64,000 nt of DNA from an uncultured Hyphomonadaceae bacterium (lineage in GTDB: Bacteria > Pseudomonadota > Alphaproteobacteria > Caulobacterales > Hyphomonadaceae), in the NCBI GenBank assembly GCA_913057945.1, contig CAJXOF010000009.1:1-64000 (forward strand), given 5' to 3'. The notes beneath the pieces are model-generated. The model did not search any database and had not been told where the DNA came from. It was given only the letters and a program-made list of their open reading frames with translations. Of this stretch, positions 7,847-17,762 are shown in pieces (positions within the stretch are counted from its first letter, which is position 1; the number at the start of each line of letters is the position of its first letter). Both the position numbers and the translations under genes were made by a program.

Positions 7847-9220
7847 CTAGAAGAAGTCCGGACTGACCCGGAAGTATTTCTCGACCTTCCGGACCATTTC
7901 CTCCTGATAGAAGATGATCAAATGGTCTTCGGCCTGGACCACGACATCCGGCCCGGCGATGAACACGTCCTTGCCCCGGATCACGGCTGCCGCGGTCATG
8001 CCTTCCGGCAAATCATCATAGCCGAGCGGCTTGCCGATCAGGGAAGAGGATTCCAGCGTAATCCCTTCGGCGACTTCCGCCTTGCCGTCTTCGATGGATT
8101 GCAGGCCAAGGATGCGGCCCCGGCGCATGCGGAGCAGGATTTGCGACACGGTCAGCGCGCGTGGGTCCAGCACGGCATCAACGCGGAGATCGCGTGCAAG
8201 CCCGGCAAGCTCGGTCGCGTTGACCAGGGCAAGCGTCCGTTTCGCGCCGGCGCGTTTGGCCAGATTGGAGATCAGCAGATTGGCCTTGTCGTCATTTGTG
8301 ATGGCGACGACGAAATCGGCTTTCGGCGCCCCGGCCTCAGCCAGGATATCGGGATTAAGCCCGTCGCCCTGAATGACAATGGTCCGCTTGACCTCGGACA
8401 CGACCTCATTGGCACGCTCGGTATTGTGCTCGATCAGCCGGATCCGGTTCTTGCCTTCGCGCTCGAGCGTGGTGGCAACGTAGAGGCCGACATTCCCCCC
8501 GCCAACGATCACGACATGGCCGGATTGTTCGGTATCCCGATTAAAGATCGACGTCAGCCGGTCCGCATGTTCGTCCAGCACGGCGACATAGGCCCTGTCT
8601 CCCGGCTTGAGCACGTCCGTGGACCGCGGCGCGCGCACGGAATCGCCCCGGCCAATGCCTACGATCCGGGCCGATAGATCCGGGAACAAGCCCCGTAACT
8701 GATCGACTGGCGTGTCCAGCAACGGGTTGCTATCGTCAACCTCAAGGCCGAGCAGCCGGACCTTGCCCTTGCCGAAGGTCGCGCTCATGACCGCGCCCGG
8801 TGTACGGAAGCGTTGCAGGATCGCCTCGCCCACTTCCACTTCCGGCGAGATCACCATGTCGATGGGCAGGCCCTCACGGGAGAAAATGTTCTTCCAGGCA
8901 GGGTCGATGTAGGATTGCTCCCGCACCCGGGCAATCTTGTACGGAACGGAAAAGAGCGTGTGGGCAATCTGGCAGATCACCATGTTGATTTCGTCGAAAT
9001 GCGTCACCGCGATGATCATCTCGCAATCGGCCGCGCCCGCCTTCTTCAGGACGTCAGGATGCGCCGCATGGCCGGTGAAGCCGCGCACATCAAGGTCCGT
9101 CGAAACCTGGTCTACCAGGTCCGGATTTTCATCAATGATGGTGATGTCATGCTTCTCGCGTGCCAGACGCCGGGCAATTCCGTGCCCGACACGGCCCGCA
9201 CCGCAAATCAGAACATGCAT
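7847..9220 (-). CDS. trkA: Trk potassium uptake regulator TrkA
   Basis: Cytoplasmic NAD(H)-binding gating ring subunit for TrkH. The 457 residues show the two RCK (TrkA_N/TrkA_C) halves. The first Rossmann motif is CGAGRVGHGIARRLA at the N-terminus; the second, VVIVGGGNVGLYVA, is near residue 232. The gene follows ntrX by 22 bp and precedes trkH by 4 bp. In several Alphaproteobacteria trkA sits in this same place after ntrX, so potassium uptake is probably coupled to nitrogen control at the level of transcription. Confidence 0.96.
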   Translation of the reverse strand: MHVLICGAGRVGHGIARRLAREKHDITIIDENPDLVDQVSTDLDVRGFTGHAAHPDVLKKAGAADCEMIIAVTHFDEINMVICQIAHTLFSVPYKIARVREQSYIDPAWKNIFSREGLPIDMVISPEVEVGEAILQRFRTPGAVMSATFGKGKVRLLGLEVDDSNPLLDTPVDQLRGLFPDLSARIVGIGRGDSVRAPRSTDVLKPGDRAYVAVLDEHADRLTSIFNRDTEQSGHVVIVGGGNVGLYVATTLEREGKNRIRLIEHNTERANEVVSEVKRTIVIQGDGLNPDILAEAGAPKADFVVAITNDDKANLLISNLAKRAGAKRTLALVNATELAGLARDLRVDAVLDPRALTVSQILLRMRRGRILGLQSIEDGKAEVAEGITLESSSLIGKPLGYDDLPEGMTAAAVIRGKDVFIAGPDVVVQAEDHLIIFYQEEMVRKVEKYFRVSPDFF

Positions 9221-9242
9221 GGTCTACAGCCTCTCAACGGCC

Positions 9243-10631
9243 TCAGCCGTCCTGACGAGTAAGATTTGAATTTACGCCTAAAGCCTTTAATTTTCTGTGC
9301 AAGGCCGAACGCTCCATACCGATGAATTCTGCCGTTCTGGAGATATTCCCATTGAACCGCGTGATCTGCAGAGCGAGGTATTCCCGCTCGAATTGTTCAC
9401 GAGCATCCCGGAGCGACAGCCCGACAAGTTCGGCAGATCCGCTCTTCCCGGCCCCGCCCGGCACCCCGGAGGATTCGCGCGGCAGTTCATCAACGCTGAC
9501 GGGCCGGCTCGAATCAGAGGGTGACAGGATCAGGATTCGTTCGACCACGTTGCGGAGCTGGCGAATATTGCCCGGCCAGTCCATCGATTGCAGCACGGCC
9601 ATGGCCTCGGCGGAAAACGTCCGCGACGTCAGGCCGGAGGAATCGGCGATCCTGTTGGTGAAATAAGTCACCAGGTCGCCAATATCGTCCCGCCGTTCTG
9701 CCAGGGACGGCACCCGCAAGGGCACAACACTCAGACGGTAGTACAAATCTTCCCGGAAACGCCCCTCGGAGATTTCATGGCGGATGTCCTTGGTGGTCGC
9801 AGACATAACCCGCACGTCCACACTGACATCGGACTTCCCGCCGACCCTCTGAAAGCGCTGCTCGGTCAGCACCCGCAAGATTTTGTTCTGGGTGCCGAGA
9901 GGCATGTCAGCTACTTCATCCAGCAGCAGGGTCCCGTTATGAGCCTTTTCAAACAGGCCAATCCGCGTGGTGCGACCTTCAGAATCCTCTTCGCCGAACA
10001 GGGCAGTTTCCATCTGGTCGGGCGCAATGGTGGCCGCATTGACGACAACGAATGGCCCAGTCTCGCGCTGGGAATTTCGGTGAATGAGGCGCGCTGCGAG
10101 TTCCTTGCCTGAGCCGGCAGGCCCGGAAATCATGACGCGTGAATTCGTCGGCGCGACCTTGTCGATGGAGGCCCGCAACGTCGCCGCGGCCTGGCTCTCG
10201 CCGATCCATTGCTCATTGTCCCCTGCCCGGTTCCTCAGGGACGCATTTTCATACTTCAACGCAGCGGACTCGATGGCGCGCTCGACCATGTGCAACAGGC
10301 GATCGGTCTTGAACGGCTTTTCGATGAAGTCATACGCGCCCCGGCGGATCGCCGCGACAGCGGTCTCGATGTTGCCATGCCCGCTGATTACGATGACGGG
10401 AAGGATCGGATCTATGGATTTCAGGTATTTCAACAAGGATAGCCCATCCATGCCGCTGCCTTGCAACCAGACATCCAGCACTACGAGCCGCGGTGTTCGG
10501 GCACGCACTTCCTCCAGGGCCCTTTCGGCGGTCTCAGCCGTCCGCGCCGAATAGCCTTCATCTCCCAGGACACCCGCAATCAGCTCACGGATATCCGGCT
10601 CATCATCAACTACAAGAATGTCCAAGGCCAT
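9243..10631 (-). CDS. ntrX: Nitrogen response regulator NtrX (no GAFTGA motif)
   Basis: Response regulator partner of NtrY. The 462 residues comprise a receiver domain with phospho-acceptor Asp53, an AAA+ domain with Walker A GPAGSGKE (about 170-177), and a C-terminal Fis-type helix-turn-helix (NISRTAEFIGMERSALHRKL). Where sigma-54 activators carry GAFTGA, residues 211-225 read LFGEEDSEGRTTRIG, so it should not remodel sigma-54 polymerase. The open frame extends 60 codons further upstream into ntrY, but ATG 10631 has a clear AGGAG and starts the canonical MALDILVVDDEP. ntrY ends 13 bp upstream. Confidence 0.94.
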   Translation of the reverse strand: MALDILVVDDEPDIRELIAGVLGDEGYSARTAETAERALEEVRARTPRLVVLDVWLQGSGMDGLSLLKYLKSIDPILPVIVISGHGNIETAVAAIRRGAYDFIEKPFKTDRLLHMVERAIESAALKYENASLRNRAGDNEQWIGESQAAATLRASIDKVAPTNSRVMISGPAGSGKELAARLIHRNSQRETGPFVVVNAATIAPDQMETALFGEEDSEGRTTRIGLFEKAHNGTLLLDEVADMPLGTQNKILRVLTEQRFQRVGGKSDVSVDVRVMSATTKDIRHEISEGRFREDLYYRLSVVPLRVPSLAERRDDIGDLVTYFTNRIADSSGLTSRTFSAEAMAVLQSMDWPGNIRQLRNVVERILILSPSDSSRPVSVDELPRESSGVPGGAGKSGSAELVGLSLRDAREQFEREYLALQITRFNGNISRTAEFIGMERSALHRKLKALGVNSNLTRQDG

Positions 10632-10644
10632 TTTGTAAGCTCCT

Positions 10645-12909
10645 CTACACCAATCCGGCACTGGCCGGAGAGTCTTCCATGTCTTCGTCTGTTGTCGCTT
10701 CGAGCGCTTCGTGCACGCGCAACGTATTGTGGGGCAGCCAGACCCGGACACGCGCGCCGCGCAATCCGTCCAGCCGGTTTTGCAATGAAATAGACCCACC
10801 ATGATCGGCAATTATCCGGTTCACGATGGCGAGGCCGAGCCCGGTGCCCTTTTCGCGGGTCGTCACATACGGTTCGAGAAGGCGATCGCGCGCATCTTCC
10901 GGGAAACCGGGCCCATTATCCTCAATCGTTATGTCCACACCCTTGTCGGTTTCGGACAGGACGACTCGAATGTGTCCTTGAACTTCCGTTTCCTCCGGCA
11001 TGCCTTCAATGGCTTCGGCCGCATTCTTCAGCAGGTTTCCGAGGGCCTGGCCGATCAGGCGTTCATCGCCCAGATAGCTGACGTTGTCCGCATCCGCATC
11101 GAACTCCACCTCAATGTCCGGGCTCACCATGCCTTGTGAAAAGCTTGTGGCCTGAAGCAGGGATTTCATGTCGAACCGGCTCGCGCTAGGTTTCGGCATT
11201 CGCGCAAAAGATGAGAATTCCTCAACCATGCGGCCAATATCGCCGACTTGCCGGAGGATGGTTTCAATACAGCGTTCGAACACGCCATCACTATCATCAA
11301 TCTTGTCAGCGTAACGTCGGCGCAAACGCTCCGTGGACAGCATGATCGGGGTGAGCGGATTGCGAATTTCGTGGGCAATGCGGCGCGCGACATCTCGCCA
11401 GGCAAGCTGGCGCTGTGCATTCACAAGCCGGGTCGTGTCATCAAATGTCAGAACACAGCCGCCTGCCGGATCGGGCGCTGTCTTCAGCCTGAAATGCCGC
11501 ACGGCCCCGTTGCGGTGGAGGTCCAGGGACGCATCGACGGGCGAATTCTGTTGCAGCGTGTCCCGAGCGTATTGAACGAAGTCCGGGGCGATCTGGCTCA
11601 GGCTCTCCCCTTCCTCGATTTCATCGACCCCGAGCAAATCGCCGGCAGACCGGTTCGCCAGCGTGACGATCATGTCGCCGTCCATCCGGATGACCCCGGC
11701 GCTGACTTCGGCCAGCAGGGTTTCGACAAAGCGGCGGCGATCCTCCTCGGCCTCCCGCGCCCGGATCAGGGCATTGCGCTGCTCGGACAATTGCTCCGTC
11801 ATCGCATTGAATGATTTGCTGAGTGCGTAGACTTCGTCTTTTGCCCCGGTGACAGGCACGCGCACAGTCAGATCCCCGTCGCGTACCGTATGGGCTGCGA
11901 TGGCGAGGCGCCCGATGGGCCCCGTTACACGGCCAGCAGCTTCCAGGCCAAGCCTGCCTGCGAGGAGCAGGACGAGCGCCGCGATCTGCGCATAGCCAAT
12001 GGCGAAGATGGTCTGCAGCCGGCCGCCCTGCCGCTTGGCATTGTTGTACTGGATGATTTCCGCTTCCGCCTCGCGCAGGCGCACGGCCGCGTTCCGGTCG
12101 AAATTCTTCACGGCATAGATGTAGCCATCAAGCGGCTCGGTAATGTGAATCAGTGCCGTTGCAACGCCCCGGTTTTCATACAGGGTGGTCGCAATTTCCC
12201 CCTGATCGGCCTCCGCGAAGGCGGAGGCCGGAGGTGGGATCAGGATGGCATCCTGCACACTCTCTTGCGAGATCAGTTCAACCCCGTCCGCCCCGAGAAT
12301 GGCAATCGTGAGAAAATCCCGGAAAGCGAGTTCGGAGCGAAGGCCTTCCGAGAAAGCAAGCGAGGCATCCGTGGACAGGTTCCGGGCAGCTTCGGAATCA
12401 GCGAGATTGGCCTCTACTTCGCGGGCGAAGTTTTCGACGTCCAGCGCCGCGAGCCGCACGTCCACATCGAACGTGGTCTCGAAATTGTCGACATAGGTCC
12501 GGAAGATTTCGGCATTCTTCTCCATGACGGAATCGACCCGCTCGCCCAGCCAGTTGTCGAGGCCTTGCGTGAACACGGCCCCAAGGAAGACGGCGACGAT
12601 GGCGGACGGCACCAATGCAGAGAATCCGAACAGCATGACGAAGCGACGCGCGAGCCGACCGCGCCCCTCGCTCTCACTGTTGGACTGTATGGAGAGATAT
12701 TCCCGGGTAACGATTGTGGCGAGGACGATGATGACGACAAAGTTCAGCCCGAGCAGCCACGGCGTGGCGCCCGCCGTCGGATTGTCAGGATCCACACCGG
12801 AAATGGCAATAAAGGTCGCAAACACGGCCACGAGGGCCGCGATAATGAAGAGACCTTCAAAGAGGGCCCAGCTTGCCTTCGTGGCCTGCTGACTCAGTAC
12901 ATTCGACAA
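10645..12909 (-). CDS. ntrY: Nitrogen regulation sensor histidine kinase NtrY
   Basis: Membrane sensor kinase paired with NtrX. The 754 residues show spans at about 16-38, 51-68 and 93-114, a large extracytoplasmic region to about 300, a fourth span at 301-323, a HAMP domain, a PAS domain (about 390-490), the phospho-acceptor His513 in IAHEIRNPLTP, and an ATPase domain with NLLKNAAEAI, DNGPGFP and GTGLGLAIV. This is the standard NtrY architecture. The gap to ntrC is 109 bp, enough for a separate promoter. Confidence 0.96.
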   Translation of the reverse strand: MSNVLSQQATKASWALFEGLFIIAALVAVFATFIAISGVDPDNPTAGATPWLLGLNFVVIIVLATIVTREYLSIQSNSESEGRGRLARRFVMLFGFSALVPSAIVAVFLGAVFTQGLDNWLGERVDSVMEKNAEIFRTYVDNFETTFDVDVRLAALDVENFAREVEANLADSEAARNLSTDASLAFSEGLRSELAFRDFLTIAILGADGVELISQESVQDAILIPPPASAFAEADQGEIATTLYENRGVATALIHITEPLDGYIYAVKNFDRNAAVRLREAEAEIIQYNNAKRQGGRLQTIFAIGYAQIAALVLLLAGRLGLEAAGRVTGPIGRLAIAAHTVRDGDLTVRVPVTGAKDEVYALSKSFNAMTEQLSEQRNALIRAREAEEDRRRFVETLLAEVSAGVIRMDGDMIVTLANRSAGDLLGVDEIEEGESLSQIAPDFVQYARDTLQQNSPVDASLDLHRNGAVRHFRLKTAPDPAGGCVLTFDDTTRLVNAQRQLAWRDVARRIAHEIRNPLTPIMLSTERLRRRYADKIDDSDGVFERCIETILRQVGDIGRMVEEFSSFARMPKPSASRFDMKSLLQATSFSQGMVSPDIEVEFDADADNVSYLGDERLIGQALGNLLKNAAEAIEGMPEETEVQGHIRVVLSETDKGVDITIEDNGPGFPEDARDRLLEPYVTTREKGTGLGLAIVNRIIADHGGSISLQNRLDGLRGARVRVWLPHNTLRVHEALEATTDEDMEDSPASAGLV

Positions 12910-13018
12910 CGATACACCGCTCTACACATGGCCCCACCGGCCCGTTGCCCTTCAGACACACTTACGTGCCTCAAAAGCAACAGTGGTGCAGTAAAGCCAC
13001 AGTCGGCGTATCAGTCAA

Positions 13019-14395
13019 TCACTCTTCTGCAATGCCAAGAGCATTGATCTTGGCCCGCAATGTGTTGCGGTTCATGCCAAGCAATTGCGCCGCTTTGACC
13101 TTGTTGCCTGCCGTCACCGACAGGGCGAGCCGGATAAGAGGCCGCTCGACCTGGTCGATGACATTCGAATAGACGCTCGAATCCTCGTGATCCCCGCTCG
13201 CGATCAGATCGCCCATCACATAGCGGTGGAGCAGCGTTTCGATGTCCTTTTCAAAGCCCGCGCTCGACCCCTTCTGTTCGCTCGCGCCTGCGCGCAGCTC
13301 ACGTTCGACGTCGCGCAGCGTGATCGTCTCGTCCGGGCACAGCACAGCCAGCCGCAGGACAAGGTTTTCAAGTTCGCGCACATTGCCCGGCCAGTCATAG
13401 GCCGTCAGCAGGTCCAGCGCCGATTTGTCCAGCGTCTTTGCCGCCAGGCCCTGGCGCTGCGCGCGGATCAGGAAGGCCCGGGCCAGTTCCGTAATGTCTT
13501 CCTTGCGCAGGCGCAGTGGCGGCATGGTCAGCCGGACGACATTCAGCCGGTAATAGAGGTCTTCCCGGAACTTGCCGTCATCCACGAGCCGGCCAAGGTT
13601 GCGGCGAGTGGAGGCGATAATCCGCGCGCCGCTGGAATCCCGCATCAATTTGACAAGCTGCGTCTGGGCTTCTGCTGGCAGGTCTCCGATCTCGTCCAGG
13701 TAGAGCGTGCCGCCCTTCTGGTGGACCGCGCCCTGTTCGCCATTATGTCCGAACAGCTGACGGTTGATTTCCGTGGCAGGCAGCGCGGCCAGGTCCAGTG
13801 CAACGAAATTGCCATTCTTCGCGTCGCCCAATTGATGGATCGCGCGGGCAGCCAGTTCCTTGCCCGTACCACTCTCCCCTTCGATCAGGACGGTCAAATC
13901 GGTGTTCATCACCTTTGCAATGATCCGGTAGACCTCCTGCATGGCATCGGACCGCCCGATCAGCGGCAGGCCAGCATCGCTGATGGCTTTCTGCGATTCC
14001 GGATTGATCGCGCGGGCCGAGACTTTCGGCTGGGACTTCAGAGCGCGTTGGACAAGGCCGGACAGGGTGTCGATGTCGAAAGGCTTCGGCAAATAGTCGA
14101 ACGCACCATGTTGCGCCGCTGATGCCGCTGTAAGGATCGTGTTCTGGCCGCTCATCACAATGAATGGCAAATCAGGGCGTGCCAGCTTCAAGGAGGGTAA
14201 CAGGTCGAAGATGGAGGCATCGCCGAGGAACACATCGGAGACAACGACGTCGCCTTCTCCATTGCGAACCCAGCGCTCCAGCGCTTCGGGAGAACTCGTG
14301 GCCCGGACCTCATAGCCTGCGGCGACGAGGGTCTGGTTCACAATCAATCGAATGCTTGCATCATCTTCTGCAAGCAGAACGGTCTTCTCAGCCAT
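13019..14395 (-). CDS. ntrC: Nitrogen regulator NtrC (no GAFTGA motif)
   Basis: Response regulator of nitrogen assimilation, phosphorylated by NtrB. The 458 residues contain a receiver domain (Asp54), an AAA+ domain with Walker A GESGTGKE (173-180), and a C-terminal DNA-binding domain (KAAQLLGMNRNTLRAKI). The sigma-54 contact loop is missing: residues 215-226 read FGHNGEQGAVHQ instead of the usual GHEKGAFTGA. NtrC proteins without this loop are known in Rhodobacter capsulatus and, as I recall, Caulobacter, where they act without sigma-54. It overlaps ntrB by 8 bp. Confidence 0.94.
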   Translation of the reverse strand: MAEKTVLLAEDDASIRLIVNQTLVAAGYEVRATSSPEALERWVRNGEGDVVVSDVFLGDASIFDLLPSLKLARPDLPFIVMSGQNTILTAASAAQHGAFDYLPKPFDIDTLSGLVQRALKSQPKVSARAINPESQKAISDAGLPLIGRSDAMQEVYRIIAKVMNTDLTVLIEGESGTGKELAARAIHQLGDAKNGNFVALDLAALPATEINRQLFGHNGEQGAVHQKGGTLYLDEIGDLPAEAQTQLVKLMRDSSGARIIASTRRNLGRLVDDGKFREDLYYRLNVVRLTMPPLRLRKEDITELARAFLIRAQRQGLAAKTLDKSALDLLTAYDWPGNVRELENLVLRLAVLCPDETITLRDVERELRAGASEQKGSSAGFEKDIETLLHRYVMGDLIASGDHEDSSVYSNVIDQVERPLIRLALSVTAGNKVKAAQLLGMNRNTLRAKINALGIAEE

Positions 14396-15461
14396 CAGTC
14401 TTTTCCCCTGTGCCTAGCGGCAGCAATACTGAAAAGCGCGTCGAGCCCGGCACGCTGTCTACACGAATCTGACCGCCATGGGCGGTCACCACTTCCTTCA
14501 CAATCGACAGCCCAAGCCCACGGGCGCCGGATTTGCTGCTCTGGAACACTTCAAAGATTGTATTCTGCCGATTGCGGGGAATGCCTTTGCCCGTGTCCTC
14601 GACCGAGACCAGCATGGCCCGCCGCAGGCCGGCACCCAGCCGCGCCTGCCGGAAGGACAGGCCCGCCGCATAGGATGTGCGCACCGTCACCTTGCCGGGC
14701 GCACCTCCGTCCATTGCGGCCTCGGCCGCGTTGCGGATCACATTCTGGAAAGCCTGTTGCAGATGGTCTGAGTCGCCGATGACGGGCGGCAGGGACGGAT
14801 CGAAATCCCGTTTGAATTCAATCTTGCTGCCCATGGCGGCCCGTTCGGACGCGAGCACGCGCTCCAGCAGCGCATGAATGTTGAATGGCTCCATGTGCGG
14901 GGCCGAGAACAATTCGAATGCGGACAAACGGTTTACCAGCCGTTCGATACGGCGCGCTTCATCCTTGATGATCTCCAGCAGCTCTGCCTGCCCGTCGACC
15001 GATTGCCTCTCAAGCAATTGGGCCGCGCCAATAATGCCCCCAAGCGGATTCTTGACCTCGTGGCCCAGGATGCGACCGAAGCCGGCAACACCCGCCGCCG
15101 AGTCATTCACGTCCCGTGTGGCGGCTTCGCACATCGCGATCATGTAGCCGTTATCATCGGTCGATCTGACCCAAATGTCACAAATCTGGCGCGACAACAG
15201 ACCGGGGCCCGTGATCGGCGTGCCTGGGGCTGCGATATCCCCCACCGTGCGCTCGGCCCGGTCGAGCAGCTCGAAGACCGGGGAGTCATGATAGATAATC
15301 TCGCTCAAGGGCTTGCTGCGCAGCCCACGCCGGGACAGCTGCAACAGGCTCTCCGCAGCAGCGTTGACCTCGACAACCTTGCGGCGGGAATCGATCAGCA
15401 GCAATGCAATCGGAGACAGGTCACCCAGTCTCGGAGCAGACAATGCAATATCACTCGCCAT
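14388..15461 (-). CDS. ntrB: Nitrogen regulation sensor kinase NtrB
   Basis: Soluble PII-responsive histidine kinase for NtrC. The 357 residues contain an N-terminal PAS domain (LSPIALLLIDSRRKVVEVN), the H-box LGHEVKNPLGG with His134, and an ATPase domain with NVIRNAAEAA, DTGKGIP and GLGLSIV. ATG 15461 is chosen over a longer frame because it overlaps the dusB stop codon as ATGA and begins directly at the PAS domain. It overlaps ntrC by 8 bp at its end, so dusB-ntrB-ntrC should be translationally coupled. Confidence 0.95.
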   Translation of the reverse strand: MASDIALSAPRLGDLSPIALLLIDSRRKVVEVNAAAESLLQLSRRGLRSKPLSEIIYHDSPVFELLDRAERTVGDIAAPGTPITGPGLLSRQICDIWVRSTDDNGYMIAMCEAATRDVNDSAAGVAGFGRILGHEVKNPLGGIIGAAQLLERQSVDGQAELLEIIKDEARRIERLVNRLSAFELFSAPHMEPFNIHALLERVLASERAAMGSKIEFKRDFDPSLPPVIGDSDHLQQAFQNVIRNAAEAAMDGGAPGKVTVRTSYAAGLSFRQARLGAGLRRAMLVSVEDTGKGIPRNRQNTIFEVFQSSKSGARGLGLSIVKEVVTAHGGQIRVDSVPGSTRFSVLLPLGTGEKTDG

Positions 15462-16450
15462 CACGCAGCCTCCATTTCCCTGGTTTTCGAGTAAACGCGC
15501 TGTAGCGCCGCCTTCAGCTCGTTGGCATCGCTGATCTGGCACAGTTCAGACCTGAGCTTGCGGCGTGTACCTGGGTCTATCGGCAATGCCACGGCATCAA
15601 TCGCCGCCGAGATATGCTTGCGCACCGTGCGGATGCCCAGAAACTCTCCATAGAGTTCGACACTGTCAGACACCTGCTCCAGCAAACTGTCCAATTGAAC
15701 TGAAAGGCTAGGCATCTCGAAACGGTGCCCTTCAAGATGCGCAGCGATCTGGCCCGGCAACCACGGACGCCCCATCGCCGACCGCCCAATCATCACGCCA
15801 TGAGCGCCAGAGGCCGCGAGCGCTTCCTCAGCATCCTCAATCGACCCGATATCGCCATTGACGATCACGGGCACGGACACGGCTTGCACCGTGTCGGCCA
15901 CACGCGCCCAATCCGCCTCGCCTTTGTAAAACTGACAGCGTGTCCGGCCATGAACCGTGAGCATGCAGATGCCCATGCGCTCCGCCGCGACCGCAATTTC
16001 TGGCGCATTCAGGCTCTGATCGTCCCAGCCAAGGCGCATCTTCAGGGTCACCGGCAGCCCGCCTGCTCCGTCCAGCGCCGCCTGGATGATCTCCAGGGCC
16101 AGTGGAAAATCCCGCATGAGGGCGGAACCGGATTGCGCGCCTGTCACCTGCCGGGACGGGCAACCCATATTGATGTCGATGACATCCACACCCGTCTCTC
16201 GAAGCAGCTGCGCGCCCACTCGCATGGCCTCTGGCTTGCTCGCAGCCAGCTGGACGATCCAGTGGCCGTCTCCGTCATGCCGGCAGGTCCGTCGCACAAC
16301 GTCCGGCCGAGCAGCAGCGAGCATATCTCCGGCGACCATTTCGGACACGACAGCCGGCGCGCCGAAACGGCTCGCCTGACGCCGCATGGGCGCATCTGTG
16401 GCCCCTGACATCGGTGCCAGCCATACTTGAGGTGCTCGAAAATTGGTCAT
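15461..16450 (-). CDS. dusB: tRNA-dihydrouridine synthase (DusB/NifR3)
   Basis: FMN enzyme that reduces uridine to dihydrouridine in tRNA. The 329 residues are normal for the family. The N-terminus [16 protein letters not shown] is the FMN-binding start, the catalytic Cys97 lies in NMGCPSRQV, and GDIGSIEDA and GRSAMGRPW form phosphate-binding turns. ATG 16450 gives the canonical MTNFRAPQ start; the frame runs 25 codons further upstream without support. It heads the dusB(nifR3)-ntrB-ntrC operon known from rhizobia and Rhodobacter. ispDF is divergent with 118 bp between start codons. Confidence 0.96.
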   Translation of the reverse strand: MTNFRAPQVWLAPMSGATDAPMRRQASRFGAPAVVSEMVAGDMLAAARPDVVRRTCRHDGDGHWIVQLAASKPEAMRVGAQLLRETGVDVIDINMGCPSRQVTGAQSGSALMRDFPLALEIIQAALDGAGGLPVTLKMRLGWDDQSLNAPEIAVAAERMGICMLTVHGRTRCQFYKGEADWARVADTVQAVSVPVIVNGDIGSIEDAEEALAASGAHGVMIGRSAMGRPWLPGQIAAHLEGHRFEMPSLSVQLDSLLEQVSDSVELYGEFLGIRTVRKHISAAIDAVALPIDPGTRRKLRSELCQISDANELKAALQRVYSKTREMEAA

Positions 16451-16568
16451 TCGCCTATCTTTCCGTTTTTTTAGACTTTCGCAAGTGCACAATATGCAAG
16501 CAGTTTTCCGGTGATGCCACCGCAATCACCTGTAGCCATGTCCAGCGACCTCACCTAAAAAGCGTCGT

Positions 16569-17711
16569 ATGAACAAGGCGGTTGCCATTATTGTCGCTGC
16601 AGGCCAAGGCCGCCGAGCAGAGAGTGCACGTGCGAAACAGTGGTGCGATCTCAATGGTCGGCGCGTCATCGATTGGTCTATTGCGGCATTCAGGTCACAC
16701 CCCAAAGTCGATGAAATCATCATTGTGACAGGGCCAGACGCTCCCGAGGACTTTGCGCCAGAGGGCTGTATTTGCGTGCCAGGCGGGGAGACCCGGACCT
16801 TGTCAGTGCGAAACGGGCTCGCCGCAATCGCTGCCCCGGACGACGGCAGGGCGGTCCTCATTCATGATGCTGCCAGGCCTGGACTGACCCATGCGACTCT
16901 GGACGCCTTGCTTGGAGCGCTCACGACCCATGCCGCCGCCGCGCCCGCCCTGCCCGTTCAGGACGCCCTGAAGCGCCAGGGCGACCGAGCGCTCGAAACC
17001 ATCTCGCGGGACGCTCTCTTCCGCGTCCAGACCCCTCAGGCCTTCCGGTATGGCGTCATCACCAAGGCGCTTGCAGAAGCGGGAGACAATCTTGTCGATG
17101 ATCTCGCTGCAGTCGAGGCCCAGGGCATTGAAATCAAACTCGTGCGCGGAACGGACCGGCTGCACAAGATCACTTATCCGGAGGATTTCGAGATGGTGTC
17201 CAGACTGATGGCCCCGCCGGTCTGCCAGATGCGGATTGGCAAAGGGTTTGATGTTCACGCTTTCGAGCCGGGAGATCATGTTACCCTGTGTGGCATCAAG
17301 ATCCCGCATTCAGCGCGGCTCAAGGGCCATTCTGATGCGGACGCGGCCTGGCACGCCTTGACGGATGCCATCCTGGGGGCCGCCGCACTTGGCGACATAG
17401 GCGACCATTTCCCCCCCAGCGACGCGCGCTGGAAAGATGCAGACAGCGGCATCTTCCTGAAAAAAGCCCAGCGGCTGGTGAGCGAACAGGGCCTGGCCAT
17501 CGGCAATTGCGATATCACCGTGATCTGTGAAGCCCCGAAGGTGAAACCGCATCGGGAAGACATGCGCGCGCGCACCGCCGAACTGCTTGGAATTCCGCTG
17601 GATGCCGTCAGCGTGAAAGCCACGACGACCGAAGGCCTTGGCTTCACGGGCCGCCGCGAAGGCATTGCCGCCGAAGCCGTGGTGACGCTTTACGCCACGA
17701 CGGCCACCTGA
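16569..17711 (+). CDS. ispDF: Bifunctional IspDF of the MEP isoprenoid pathway
   Basis: Fusion of 2-C-methylerythritol 4-phosphate cytidylyltransferase (IspD) and 2,4-cyclodiphosphate synthase (IspF). The 380 residues divide near residue 220. The IspD half has the nucleotide loop [15 protein letters not shown] and LIHDAARP. The IspF half begins [15 protein letters not shown], with metal ligands in DVH and [15 protein letters not shown], and later [13 protein letters not shown]. The fused form is typical of Alphaproteobacteria. pncC follows 51 bp after its stop codon. Confidence 0.97.
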   Translation: MNKAVAIIVAAGQGRRAESARAKQWCDLNGRRVIDWSIAAFRSHPKVDEIIIVTGPDAPEDFAPEGCICVPGGETRTLSVRNGLAAIAAPDDGRAVLIHDAARPGLTHATLDALLGALTTHAAAAPALPVQDALKRQGDRALETISRDALFRVQTPQAFRYGVITKALAEAGDNLVDDLAAVEAQGIEIKLVRGTDRLHKITYPEDFEMVSRLMAPPVCQMRIGKGFDVHAFEPGDHVTLCGIKIPHSARLKGHSDADAAWHALTDAILGAAALGDIGDHFPPSDARWKDADSGIFLKKAQRLVSEQGLAIGNCDITVICEAPKVKPHREDMRARTAELLGIPLDAVSVKATTTEGLGFTGRREGIAAEAVVTLYATTAT

Positions 17712-17762
17712 TCCCTGAATCTTCGCTTCACGGCGAGCAGAACTCCTCATATCGTGCACGAC

